A stretch of DNA of 64,000 nucleotides from Anaerostipes caccae L1-92. Its GTDB lineage: Bacteria; Bacillota; Clostridia; Lachnospirales; Lachnospiraceae. The stretch spans positions 3,323,501-3,387,500 of the forward strand of contig NZ_AP023027.1 in NCBI RefSeq assembly GCF_014467075.1. The letters run 5' to 3'. This document shows, piece by piece, positions 7,902 through 18,402 of the stretch; the first letter of the stretch is position 1; every line of letters begins with the position of its first letter. The notes beneath the pieces are model-generated. The model worked only from the letters and a program-made list of their open reading frames with translations, did not search any database and had not been told where the DNA came from. Both the position numbers and the translations under genes were made by a program.

Positions 7902-8777
7902 TTAGCTGAAAATTCCTTTAATGGTATCTACGAATCCCGAAAACCAGCTTTTCACCTTCTCAAAAAATCCGCTGTCGTTGAGTTTATTATATATATCTTT
8001 TGCCTGTTCCTTCAGCTGATCCACATTTAAATTAAGGTCTGAGATCTTATCCATCAGCTCCTGAATCTTCTGCCGGTCTGCATCGGAAAGATTGATCTCC
8101 AAATCCTTCGCAGACTCATCGATAGCTTCCCCGATTTCTGCCGGAGTCTTTAGATTATCCTCGGCAACCTTTTGTTTTACATCAGCGATCAGCTTTTCTG
8201 CATCTTCTTTTCCGATGCTCTCAGACACCTCACCGGTTGTGATCAATTCGTCGGTTGCAGCATCCTTGCTCTTTTCCGGAATCTTTTTTCCTGTCATCTG
8301 CTCGTAAGACTTCATGACTCCCACCAGCGCCGCAGTACCGGATATTTTAAACGGTCCGGCCACCTTTACCTCTGCGTCTTTGATCCCCGCAGTGACAAGG
8401 GCATTTTTATACATTCCTTCCGTACAGTATGTAATGTTTTCTGTGGTAACATTGACACCGCTTCCGCCGTCGGTCTTTTTAACTGTGACAGAAGATAAGG
8501 CCCTGCTGCCTATGACCTTGCTTGAAAGATAATCGCCCAGATAATCATGTTCCTCTTTATTTGTAACTGTAATCAACGTATAATCGCTTGTGTTGCTCAC
8601 CCCGAGCAGTTCCAGTACTGTCTGTTTTTCTTTTGAACTGAGATCTGCCCCTAATGCCAGATACTGATCGCTGTCTACACTGTCCGCTTTCACAAACTTA
8701 GACGGCCCCCATGAAAATGTCATAACCGCAGCCAAAGCCAGGGCTGCCGCCCTGAATAAAACTTTTCTTTTTCCCAT
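7902..8777 (-). CDS. DUF1002 family secreted protein (YpuA-like)
   Basis: 291 residues with a clear signal peptide (basic GKRK start, hydrophobic core, cleavage probably near residues 30-32). The mature part resembles DUF1002/YpuA proteins, with ALGADLSSKEKQTVLELLG near the start and YCTEGMYKNALVTAGIKDAEVKVAGPF near residue 120. Function of the family is not established. The C-terminal third is rich in charged residues with heptad-like spacing, suggesting helices. It lies 63 bases upstream of the BofA-like gene and is probably co-transcribed with it. Confidence 0.8.
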   Translation of the reverse strand: MGKRKVLFRAAALALAAVMTFSWGPSKFVKADSVDSDQYLALGADLSSKEKQTVLELLGVSNTSDYTLITVTNKEEHDYLGDYLSSKVIGSRALSSVTVKKTDGGSGVNVTTENITYCTEGMYKNALVTAGIKDAEVKVAGPFKISGTAALVGVMKSYEQMTGKKIPEKSKDAATDELITTGEVSESIGKEDAEKLIADVKQKVAEDNLKTPAEIGEAIDESAKDLEINLSDADRQKIQELMDKISDLNLNVDQLKEQAKDIYNKLNDSGFFEKVKSWFSGFVDTIKGIFS

Positions 8778-8985
8778 CTTGATTTTCCTCCGTAAATTAT
8801 TCTTACCTGCTTAGTGTAACATATCAGTCTCTTATAAATAGCAATAAAAAGCTTATTTTTTTCTTACACTTTTGTTCACAGTTTGTTCATAATCCTATCA
8901 AATTCCCCTCACATTTTCTGCTTATACTAAAACCATAGTAATTAAATACATTTGATTGCTAGGCTTTTAAAATTTTTTCATAACC

Positions 8986-9011
8986 GGCCGGGAGCTTTAC
9001 CGTTCCCGGCC
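8986..9011 (-). terminator. Predicted terminator after the YfhO-like gene
   Basis: GGCCGGGA (8986-8993) pairs with TCCCGGCC (9004-9011). It lies 11 bases past the stop of the 9022 gene; the following AAAAAATTTT makes a weak tail. Confidence 0.55.
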
Positions 9012-9021
9012 TCCTCTCCGT

Positions 9022-11580
9022 CTATGCGGATTTTTTCCGTTTTCTGATGCAGATCACTGTGAACAAAATCCATCCCAGAGCTGTTAAGATGATGCCTTCT
9101 TTAAATCCTTCCGGGCAGTATTTAAGCTCAATCTCATGTTTTCCTCCAGATACATCCACACATAGAAATGCATTTCCAATGGACTTTGCATCTGTTTCTT
9201 TTCCGTCCACAAGAACCTTCCAGCCCTTATCATACGGGATTGAGAAAAAGACCGGTCCTGCCTCTGACATATTTACAGAGCCTTTCAGCATGCCGCTTGA
9301 AGATTCTCTCAGATGAAATGCCTGTTCCTGCATTTTCCCATACAGGTCTTTCATGGCATCCTCATCTAAAGATGCCAGCGTGACTCTCACCACACCCGAC
9401 ATAAGGTCATCTTCTTTCAGTTTCATGTTTACAGTGATATGATCGCCTTTCTTTAAATCTCCAAAATAAATGCACTGTGCATTCAGACGGCCGCTTATAT
9501 ATATCTCATTGTTTCGGTAAATGGCCGTATCCTCCACCTGACTTCCGTCAAAATGAAAATAAAGCTTTCCATCTTCTGTGACCGGGATTTCAAATACCAT
9601 GTTGTCGGAAAGACTTGCGGTATTTTCAAAGACATATTCCCCATCATTGCTCTGCGTGATCTTGCAGGCGTTAGTTTTCGGCTGTTTCGTCTTAATCATA
9701 TGAAAAATATCATTCCCCCCGAACGCATCGCCGGACAGCCTGTTCTGTACGAGAAACGGATTGACGTCATCATAATTCCATTTATACGCCGACTTCTTCA
9801 TACCGTATCCAACTGCCGTTGAATATGGATTTCCATAAACATTTACATTGCCGATGCGGTCCAAATATTGAAATTCTGTGGTATTCGTATCCGATGTCCT
9901 TAACAAATTATACTTCACTCCGAGAAGATTATTTGTAAAAGGGGTTGCCCCCTCATACAGGTACTCATTGATTCCCGTATAAAATCCCAGGTCGTCCATG
10001 ATATCCACTACACTGCCGAGGGCCGTAGACCCAAACATGGTGACTCCGTTTAACGTATGCCAAATGCTCTCATCAAGCATTTTGCCCTTGATCAGTTCCA
10101 TTCGCCGGTCCGGACCTGTTTTGTATTTGTCCTTTACCTTCTGGATATCTTTTGTATCCCCGAAATATTCAGTGACCAGCACCTGACCGTTCTCAGAAAA
10201 GCCGTAGACTGCCATCCCGGCTGTTTCTATGGCCAGCAGAACCGAGCATATGGCAATCATCCCTTTTCTGGACAGCGTTTTTCTGTCGTACAGAGCAAAC
10301 ACCAGGAGATACACGAAAACCGCTGCCGTTGTCAGTGCCAAAACTTTGCGGTCAAAAGCTTTTGTATTCAGGAGGCTTGAGATCCCAACTGACATACAGA
10401 AGATGCCGCAGGCAATACAGAGTTTCCATGCCTGTTCTCTTCCTTCCCTTTTGATGACCAGCAGCCCGTCATAGGCCATAATGAGCAGAAGAAAAATATA
10501 TAAATATGCAAACCGGTTTGGTATTCCGTACTGATTATGAAATCCGTGCCATATATAGCCGAGAAACGGCATATTAAAGCTGAAAAACAAAAGAATCAGA
10601 AGCAGTGCGCGTTTTATTTTTGTCTTCCAGGAAATCCGGGAGGCCATAAAATAGAACAGCACGAAGATCAGTGTCAATATCCCGCAGTAGAGGTTGATCT
10701 CCCCGTCGTTTACAGAGTTTGTGATCGGCGCAGTACCCAGGAAATGGCGGCAGTAGATATCCGCAAAATTTCCATACCAAAGTTCTTTTGGAAAATCCCA
10801 TTTCGCAGATGAAGTTTTCATGATTCCCAAATATGCCGGAAGCAGGACCGCCCCCGCCATCATCGCCGACAGCACAGAATATCCTGCAAATTTCAGACCG
10901 TTTACAAAAAAGTCCTTTACTTTTTTGTGGTCATACAGTAAATACCACAGTACAAGAAACAGACATGTCATGAAAGACATGTAAAAATTACAGAGAAGGG
11001 AGAAAAACAAGGCAGCACAGTAAAGCCTTCCGTCCCGCTTTTTTATCAGCCGGTCTATTCCTGCAAGGATCAGAGGAAGCATTATCATGACTTCCAGCCA
11101 CATAATATTCCAGCTGTATCCCACGATATAACTGCTCAGTGCATAACAGATTCCAAATGCAGTGATGCTCATATCCTGCCTTTTTTTATCTCTGGATCTG
11201 AAATAATACGCCGCACTCAGCCCGCACAGGGCAATCTTTATAATATAGAGATGACTGAGAACCATGTTCAGCATCTCTTTTGGAAAAAGTACAATAATAA
11301 GGTTCAGCGGACTGGAAAGATAATACGCCCACAGCCCCAAAAAGTTGAAGCCGAGGCCGCCATGAAAAGAATAAAACAGGCTGTCCAAAGACCTGAGCTT
11401 CTCATGATAATCCGCAAAAAATGGAAGATATTGATGCAGTGCATCCACGATCAGAAAGGAGTTGTTCCCAAAGGGTTCTACTTTCATTATGACTGCAATT
11501 CCTTCGAGGATGAAAAACGGCGCAAGGAATGCCCATATTAAATATTTATTCCGTCTATAAAAATTTCTTCTTTTTGGCAT
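9022..11580 (-). CDS. YfhO-family large membrane protein
   Basis: 852 residues with about a dozen transmembrane segments in the first 480, an extracytoplasmic domain of roughly 330 residues, and a final transmembrane segment before a basic tail RKRKKSA. YfhO relatives are GT-C-like enzymes linked to glycosylation of lipoteichoic acid or other envelope polymers. The early VDALHQYLPFFADYHEKL, with Asp and His after the first helix, is typical. The start overlaps the upstream glycosyltransferase by 26 bases, so both likely act in one envelope sugar pathway. Donor and acceptor are unknown. Confidence 0.85.
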   Translation of the reverse strand: MPKRRNFYRRNKYLIWAFLAPFFILEGIAVIMKVEPFGNNSFLIVDALHQYLPFFADYHEKLRSLDSLFYSFHGGLGFNFLGLWAYYLSSPLNLIIVLFPKEMLNMVLSHLYIIKIALCGLSAAYYFRSRDKKRQDMSITAFGICYALSSYIVGYSWNIMWLEVMIMLPLILAGIDRLIKKRDGRLYCAALFFSLLCNFYMSFMTCLFLVLWYLLYDHKKVKDFFVNGLKFAGYSVLSAMMAGAVLLPAYLGIMKTSSAKWDFPKELWYGNFADIYCRHFLGTAPITNSVNDGEINLYCGILTLIFVLFYFMASRISWKTKIKRALLLILLFFSFNMPFLGYIWHGFHNQYGIPNRFAYLYIFLLLIMAYDGLLVIKREGREQAWKLCIACGIFCMSVGISSLLNTKAFDRKVLALTTAAVFVYLLVFALYDRKTLSRKGMIAICSVLLAIETAGMAVYGFSENGQVLVTEYFGDTKDIQKVKDKYKTGPDRRMELIKGKMLDESIWHTLNGVTMFGSTALGSVVDIMDDLGFYTGINEYLYEGATPFTNNLLGVKYNLLRTSDTNTTEFQYLDRIGNVNVYGNPYSTAVGYGMKKSAYKWNYDDVNPFLVQNRLSGDAFGGNDIFHMIKTKQPKTNACKITQSNDGEYVFENTASLSDNMVFEIPVTEDGKLYFHFDGSQVEDTAIYRNNEIYISGRLNAQCIYFGDLKKGDHITVNMKLKEDDLMSGVVRVTLASLDEDAMKDLYGKMQEQAFHLRESSSGMLKGSVNMSEAGPVFFSIPYDKGWKVLVDGKETDAKSIGNAFLCVDVSGGKHEIELKYCPEGFKEGIILTALGWILFTVICIRKRKKSA

Positions 11581-12295
11581 CTTCTCTCTTCCACCTCCTG
11601 ATCCGACGGTTAATTCCCATAATCATATCATATCGCTTTTTTAACATGGATATAACACTGCCGTGTGTAAGTTCGGTAACATTTGCGCCGTGTCTGCGGT
11701 ACAGTAAAAGAACATCTTCTAAAAATACCGGGTTCCCAAGCTGTTCAGCGAGGAGCCCGATCCACTGGTCATGAATCCAGATTGAATCCGGAACAGGAAG
11801 AATGCGGTTTAAGATATCCCGCCGAAACGTCATACAGCATCCTATATAGGAATTCTTTTTTATGTTCTTCCAAAACCCCGCACCGCTGTCCCTCCATTGA
11901 AATGTCGTCTCATCCAGAGGTTTTAATCCTTCATCGGAAATCTGCGCATTGTGGACTGTCACTGTAACATCAGGGTCTTGAAAGCAGGCAGTGACTTTCT
12001 CAACCTTTTGGGGCAGCCAGACATCATCCTGGTCGGCTAAAAAAATAAGATCTCCCGTGCAGTGAAGCAGACCGTTCTGAAAATTTTTTACCACTCCCTG
12101 GCCCGGGCCCTTGATCAATTTTAAACGGCCGTCATTCTCAGCCATTTCTCTGAGCAGCTCCCCGGAACCATCCTGATCGGAATCCACGGAAATGATCAGC
12201 TCATCTTCCGCTCCAAGCTGTCCTAAGATTGAATCCACTTGTTCTTTTATATATTGTTTCCCATTATAATAAGCAATGACAACTGAATTTTTCAT
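11555..12295 (-). CDS. Family 2 glycosyltransferase
   Basis: 246 residues. GT-A fold enzyme that moves a nucleotide-activated sugar to an acceptor. Seen are VVIAYYNGKQYIKEQVDSIL at the N-terminus, the SVDSDQDGSGE segment, the metal-binding FLADQDDVWLP near residue 88 and a catalytic-region IHDQWIG near residue 172. The tail is strongly basic. ATG 12295 is chosen because GAAAGGAAATACA precedes it; the open frame upstream to 12346 is Arg/Gly-rich and unlike the family. It resembles rhamnosyltransferase-like GT2 proteins and is coupled to the YfhO-like gene. Confidence 0.85.
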   Translation of the reverse strand: MKNSVVIAYYNGKQYIKEQVDSILGQLGAEDELIISVDSDQDGSGELLREMAENDGRLKLIKGPGQGVVKNFQNGLLHCTGDLIFLADQDDVWLPQKVEKVTACFQDPDVTVTVHNAQISDEGLKPLDETTFQWRDSGAGFWKNIKKNSYIGCCMTFRRDILNRILPVPDSIWIHDQWIGLLAEQLGNPVFLEDVLLLYRRHGANVTELTHGSVISMLKKRYDMIMGINRRIRRWKREDAKKKKFL

Positions 12296-12415
12296 TGTAT
12301 TTCCTTTCTTCATGCCGCCGCATCCCCGGCGGCGTTCTGCGCTCATTATATCACACCCCGAAAAAAACTTGAAATCTTTTCCTCATGCATTTTTCGATTT
12401 ACTTTAACACATTAA

Positions 12416-13855
<1,440 letters not shown>

Positions 13856-13880
13856 AATACATACAATTTAATGCAGCTAA

Positions 13881-13916
13881 AAAATACCGGGAACTGTGAC
13901 AGGTTTCCGGTATTTT
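13881..13916 (+). terminator. Terminator of gdhA
   Basis: AAAATACCGGGAA pairs with TTTCCGGTATTTT around a 10-base loop, 25 bases after the stop and followed by a T-rich tail. It also serves the converging pseudogene. Confidence 0.8.
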
Positions 13917-13923
13917 ATTTCAT

Positions 13924-14943
13924 TTATTCTCTGGATTTTCTTTTTGCTTTTTTTTCAATCGATTTTATAGAATCAAGATATGCCTGTTCCACGGGAGAAA
14001 CGGTCTGAACCTGGTATTTTTGATACTCCTTCTTCGCTTTCTCCATTGCCTGAATGTGGCTTACACTTCCTGAATTTTCGAGTAACTTTTCCCCAGTAGA
14101 TGCCAGTATGCTGTCCAAATGCTTGATATAATCCTTCATATACATTGGATTATGGCGCAAAGCCTGTATCTCAGCAAAATCAAAATATCCAGAAACAAGA
14201 TTATTAAGTACTTTCAGTTCGTCTTGTCTCAGGTAATTCTTAGCAATACCAATATCTTTTTTAATTGGTATCTCTCCGGAAAATGAGGTTAAACCCATAA
14301 ACGGCTTGTTTGCATCGGCACGTTCATAAATCACTTCTGCAGCAGTATGCCCATGTGCAGCAAAATGAAGTTTATTTTGTACAATCTAAAAAAAACGAAT
14401 GGATTGAGCACTTTTAGGATCATAGTCTACACTTGTGGCATATAAGTCAAGCACCTGTCTGTAAAGCACCTTTTCTGAAGAGCGAATATCTCTGATTCTA
14501 TCAAGAAGTTCTCCCCAGTAATTTCCTCCTCCTAATTGCTTCAATCTTTCATCGTCCATTGTGAAACCTTTTATCATGTACTCTTTCAAACGTTCTGTTG
14601 CCCAAATACGAAACTTCGTAGCGATGATTGATTTTACACGGTAGCCAAGTGAAATAATCATATCAAGATTATAATGTATTACATTATAGCTTTTTCCGTC
14701 AGCCGCAGTTGTTCGGAATTTCCGAACAACTGCTTTTTCCTCCAGTTCACCTTCCTGAAATATATGTTTAATATGTTCGCTTATGTTAGACTTGCTGGTT
14801 TGATATAAGCTGCATAGCTGTGCCTGTGTGAGCCAAATAGTTTCATCTTCTATCTTAACATTAATATGTGTAAGTCCATCCTCCGTCTGGTATATAATTA
14901 TGTGCCCTTTATCATTCGATGAAGAAATATCTACTTCTGTCAT
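13924..14943 (-). pseudogene. RhuM-family protein, interrupted by an in-frame amber codon
   Basis: Two stretches in the same frame form one RhuM-like protein of about 339 codons. The N-terminal part has a KilA/DNA-binding-like region (TIWLTQAQLCSLYQTSKSNI) followed by VIHYNLDMIISLGYRVKS and FRIWATERL, typical of RhuM. After ...SIRFF a TAG at 14386-14388 interrupts, then the frame continues through IVQNKLHFAAHGHTAAEVIY and the family's C-terminal DELKVLNNLVSGYFDFAE part. Family members read a sense codon there, often Lys (AAG). No frameshift is needed. RhuM genes occur in pathogenicity islands and mobile regions; function unknown. The ATG at 14943 has GGAGGG. Confidence 0.8.
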
Positions 14944-15077
14944 TATACCCTCCACACCTCATACTTTTCTGATTGTGTTATTCTCATATTGTGATTATAC
15001 AATATTTGTAATATTTTGTAAACACAAAATAAATTACTTACTAAATAGCTCCAGCAGCCAGAAATAATTTTCTAAAG

Positions 15078-15115
15078 AAAAAACATGTTGCTCCGAAATT
15101 TGCAACATGTTTTTT
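15078..15115. terminator. Bidirectional terminator-like hairpin
   Basis: AAAAAACATGTTGC (15078-15091) pairs perfectly with GCAACATGTTTTTT (15102-15115). It lies in a 360-base stretch without genes (14944-15303), which otherwise holds only repeat A at 15186-15303. Confidence 0.75.
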
Positions 15116-15185
15116 ATAAATAACGTCTTAATCTTTCTGCCTTAAAACACTTTTGCCGTATAAAGATCAGCTTAGTATCAGAAAA

Positions 15186-15303
15186 ACTATCGCAGGTAGC
15201 ACCTTTGATTTCTAAGCAGCCTGCTCCAGCAGATAATATGTCCATTTTCTACACGATTGGAGTGAGACACTCTAAGAGCCAAACGAAAATCGTGTGGAAA
15301 ATG
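15186..15303 (-). repeat. Dispersed palindromic repeat A, full copy
   Basis: Core hairpin CATTTTCTACACGATT (15243-15258) with AATCGTGTGGAAAATG (15288-15303) around a 29-base loop. The flank CTCCAGCAGATAATATGTC and the more distant CAGGTAGCACCTTT also occur at 61.3 kb. On the minus strand it begins at the base after the TGA of the ABC ATPase gene. Confidence 0.75.
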
Positions 15304-16026
15304 TCATAATACCTTACTCAAAAATTCTTTCGTCCTGTCTTCTTTCGGATAGTCAAATATCTGTTCCGGTGTCCCGGCCTCCAATATAACTCCGCCGTCC
15401 ATAAACAAGACTCTGTCAGCCACTTCTCTGGCAAATCCCATCTCATGGGTTACAACCGCCATGGTCATTCCTTCCTTTGCAAGCTGTTTCATAACCTCAA
15501 GAACTTCTCCGACCATCTCCGGATCCAAAGCCGATGTAGGCTCATCAAACAGCATAATATCCGGTGACAGCGCAAGAGATCTTGCAATGGCCACACGCTG
15601 TTTCTGTCCTCCGGAGAGCTGCACCGGATAGTTGTCCGCTTTGTCGCCGACACCTACACGGTTCAAAAGCTCCATAGCTTTTTTCTTCGCCTCGTCCTGG
15701 GTCATCATTTTATGCCTGACAGGCGCTAAGGTCACATTGTCCAGGATGGACAGATGAGGGAAAAGGTTGAAATGCTGAAAAACCATTCCCACTTTTCTGC
15801 GAAGCTCATCTACATCACAGCCCTTTTCCATAATGTTAATCCCGTCAATGTTGATATCCCCTTTTGTCGGTGTCTCCAGAAGGTTCAGGCAGCGCAAAAA
15901 TGTACTCTTCCCTGATCCCGATGCACCGATGATGCAGACACATTCACCCTTTTCAATGTGGCAGTTAATGCCTTTTAAGACTTCCAGGGAGCCGAAATAT
16001 TTGTGTAAATCTTTAACGTTTATCAC
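15304..16026 (-). CDS. Polar amino-acid ABC transporter ATPase (GlnQ/ArtP type)
   Basis: 240 residues. Walker [13 protein letters not shown] near residue 34, Q-loop [13 protein letters not shown], signature [16 protein letters not shown] near 135, Walker [14 protein letters not shown] and the H-loop [11 protein letters not shown]. It powers uptake with the permease whose end it overlaps by 14 bases. The start is GTG with AAGGAGG about 10 bases upstream. Close to ATPases for glutamine, arginine or cystine; substrate not set by the ATPase. Confidence 0.95.
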   Translation of the reverse strand: MINVKDLHKYFGSLEVLKGINCHIEKGECVCIIGASGSGKSTFLRCLNLLETPTKGDINIDGINIMEKGCDVDELRRKVGMVFQHFNLFPHLSILDNVTLAPVRHKMMTQDEAKKKAMELLNRVGVGDKADNYPVQLSGGQKQRVAIARSLALSPDIMLFDEPTSALDPEMVGEVLEVMKQLAKEGMTMAVVTHEMGFAREVADRVLFMDGGVILEAGTPEQIFDYPKEDRTKEFLSKVL

Positions 16027-16693
16027 TCTGTCTCAGCCTCCTTTCTACAGCATTGAGAACTAAGGTCAGCACCTTAACGATTAAGTAATAAATGACTGCC
16101 GTTCCTATCAGCGGTGTCAGCGCTTCATATGTTCTGGAAATAACAAAGTCTGCTGCCTTGCTCAAGTCAACGATAGATACATATCCTAATATCGCTGTCT
16201 CTTTGATCAATACGATAAATTCATTTCCCAATGCGGGAAGAATATTTTTGATTGCCTGCGGTAAGATAATATCTTTCATGGTTTGTCCATATGACAATCC
16301 GAGAGAACGTCCGCCCTCCATCTGGCCCTGGTCCACTGCCAGGATTCCGGCACGGATAATCTCTGAGACATAGGCGGCACTGTTTAAACCAAAAGTCACA
16401 GTTCCCACGATCAGTCCATCCACACCTTTTAAGATTACAAAGAACATGATCATCAGCTGAGTGACAGTCGGTGTTCCCCGTATAATGTCAATGTACACGT
16501 ATGCAATTTTAGATAAAACCGTACTTTTCCCTTTTTTCTCCGCAGTCAGCCGCATCAACGCCAATACCGTTCCCAGGGCAACGCCAAGGAGGATGGCAAG
16601 TACAGAAACAAGAATCGTCATTTTCAAACCGTCAAGGTACATCAGGTAACGTTTCCCGGAGATAAATGCCTTATAAAATGAATCTAAACTCAT
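16013..16693 (-). CDS. Amino-acid ABC transporter permease (HisM/GlnP family)
   Basis: 226 residues with about five transmembrane segments. The coupling motif is [28 protein letters not shown] near residue 125, and [19 protein letters not shown] near residue 70 is typical of polar amino-acid permeases. One permease in the operon suggests a homodimeric channel. It lies between the binding-protein gene and the ATPase gene and overlaps the latter. Confidence 0.95.
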   Translation of the reverse strand: MSLDSFYKAFISGKRYLMYLDGLKMTILVSVLAILLGVALGTVLALMRLTAEKKGKSTVLSKIAYVYIDIIRGTPTVTQLMIMFFVILKGVDGLIVGTVTFGLNSAAYVSEIIRAGILAVDQGQMEGGRSLGLSYGQTMKDIILPQAIKNILPALGNEFIVLIKETAILGYVSIVDLSKAADFVISRTYEALTPLIGTAVIYYLIVKVLTLVLNAVERRLRQSDKR

Positions 16694-16717
16694 AATTTAT
16701 CTTACCTTTCCATCCTG

Positions 16718-17497
16718 TTACTTATCGATATATTTTGCTTTCAGTTTGTCTAATGTACCGTCTTCTTTCATGGCTTTTAACTGCTTATTGATCTCTTTTA
16801 CCAATTTCTCGTTTCCTTTCGGAAGAGCGATGCAGTAGTATTCTTCTGCTGCTTTATCTCTGACGATCTTTAAACCCTTGTTGTTCTTTACAAACTCCAT
16901 GGCAGGTTTTTCATCGATGACAACCGCGTCAACTCCGCCGTTTTTAAGATCCATAACAGCATTCACACCCTTTGGAAAACGCCTCACATCCACGCCTTTG
17001 ACAACCGGTTTCTGTTTCTCCCCAAAGTTTTCTCCTGTTGCAAGCTTGTCTCCTGTTGTTCCTTCCTGAACACCGACTTTCTTTCCTTTTAGTTCTGTCA
17101 TCTTTTTGAGCTTGCTGTCTTTTTTTACAATCATAACCTGGCTGCTTGTATAATAACTGTCAGAAAAGTCGACCGCTTCCATACGCTCCGGATCTTTTGT
17201 CATTCCGGCTGCAACCGCATTAATCGTCTTAGATTCCAAAGAACCAATCAGGGATTTGAATTCCATATTCTTGATCTCTATCTTGACATCCATTCGTTTT
17301 GCAATTTCTTTCATCATTGCAATATCAAAACCATCGATCTTTTTATTATCATCAACATATTCAAATGGGGGAAATTCCGCATTTGTTCCCACAATAATTT
17401 TTTCAGGTATCGCTGCTTCTTCTTTTTTGCTGCATCCTGCAAACAGCATTGTTGCTGCCAATACACCAGCCAGTGCTACGGTTAAAATTTTTCTCAT
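16718..17497 (-). CDS. Amino-acid ABC transporter substrate-binding lipoprotein
   Basis: 259 residues. A lipoprotein signal ends with LFAGCSKK (lipid-bearing Cys near residue 22). The family-3 solute-binding fold is indicated by IIVGTNAEFPPFEYVDDNKKIDGFDIAMM, VAAGMTKDPERMEAVDFSDSYY, and GKKVGVQEGTTGD. It captures an amino acid outside the membrane and delivers it to the adjacent permease. Cysteine- or arginine-type binding proteins look similar, so the substrate is open. Confidence 0.93.
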   Translation of the reverse strand: MRKILTVALAGVLAATMLFAGCSKKEEAAIPEKIIVGTNAEFPPFEYVDDNKKIDGFDIAMMKEIAKRMDVKIEIKNMEFKSLIGSLESKTINAVAAGMTKDPERMEAVDFSDSYYTSSQVMIVKKDSKLKKMTELKGKKVGVQEGTTGDKLATGENFGEKQKPVVKGVDVRRFPKGVNAVMDLKNGGVDAVVIDEKPAMEFVKNNKGLKIVRDKAAEEYYCIALPKGNEKLVKEINKQLKAMKEDGTLDKLKAKYIDK

Positions 17498-17536
17498 GAT
17501 TTTCTCCTTCTTAAACTTAGTTTTATCGCAATGGTT

Positions 17537-18352
17537 CTAGAATAACGGTACGACCGCGCCTTTATATTCTTTCTCCATATACTTCTTTACTGCGTCGCTC
17601 TTTAATGCTTTGATCAGAGCCTTAATAGAGTCCTTGTCTTCATTGCCTTTCTTGACTGCAACGACATTTCCGTAGGTCTTTGCTCCGCCCACAGACTCCT
17701 CATCTTCCACTGCGAGGGCGTCCTTATTTACTGTCATGCCGGCCTGCAAAGCATAATTTCCGTTGATGACTGCAAAATCCACATCCTTTAAAGAACGCGG
17801 CAGCTGTGCTGCTTCCAGCTCTTTGATCTCGATGTTTTTCGGATTTTTTACAATATCCTTTTTGGTTGCCGTGAGGGTTGCTCCGTCTTTGAGCTTGATC
17901 AGGCCCTGTGCTTCCAAAAGCAATAATGCTCTTGCCTCATTTGTAGTGTCGTTAGGAACTGCGATCACTGCACCCTTTTTCACATCTTTCAGTGATTTTG
18001 CTTTCCCCGGGAAAATACCGAACGGTTCATAGTGGATCATTCCGGCAGAAACCAGATCCAGCTTGTGTTCCTTCGCAAAATTTTTCAGATAGGTGATGTG
18101 CTGGAAGTAGTTGGCGTCGAGATCTTCTGATCCCAATGCGTTATTCGGCTGTACATAGTCTGAATACTCTTTGATCTCCAGCTTGTAGCCGTCCTTTTCC
18201 AGTTCCTTTGCCGCAACCTTCAAGATGTCTGCGTGTGGTGATGGACTCGCACCGACTACGATTGTCTTGTCCTCTTTTTTGGAGCTGCCGCATCCGGCCA
18301 GCACACCAAAACAGACAACTGCAGACAGCGCAACTGCTATTAATTTTTTCAT
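17537..18352 (-). CDS. metQ: MetQ/NlpA-family methionine-binding lipoprotein, without MetN or MetI
   Basis: 271 residues with lipobox LAGCGSS near residue 20. Family features: VVGASPSPHADILKVAAKEL, the SDYVQPNNALGSEDLDANYFQH segment near 65 and VIAVPNDTTNEARALLLLE near 130. MetQ proteins bind methionine for MetNI transporters, but here the next genes are a polar amino-acid ABC system (its own binding protein begins 39 bases downstream). MetNI may be elsewhere, or this protein may share the neighbouring permease. AAGGAGAG precedes the ATG. Confidence 0.9.
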   Translation of the reverse strand: MKKLIAVALSAVVCFGVLAGCGSSKKEDKTIVVGASPSPHADILKVAAKELEKDGYKLEIKEYSDYVQPNNALGSEDLDANYFQHITYLKNFAKEHKLDLVSAGMIHYEPFGIFPGKAKSLKDVKKGAVIAVPNDTTNEARALLLLEAQGLIKLKDGATLTATKKDIVKNPKNIEIKELEAAQLPRSLKDVDFAVINGNYALQAGMTVNKDALAVEDEESVGGAKTYGNVVAVKKGNEDKDSIKALIKALKSDAVKKYMEKEYKGAVVPLF

Positions 18353-18402
18353 TGCTGCTCTCCTTACCTTATAATAATATATAGCTTCTGTAATTGTACC
18401 CT

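Noticed and set aside
14334..14400. Frameshift in the RhuM-like gene at the run of eight A/T
   Set aside because: Both parts are already in the same frame; the only fault is an in-frame TAG.
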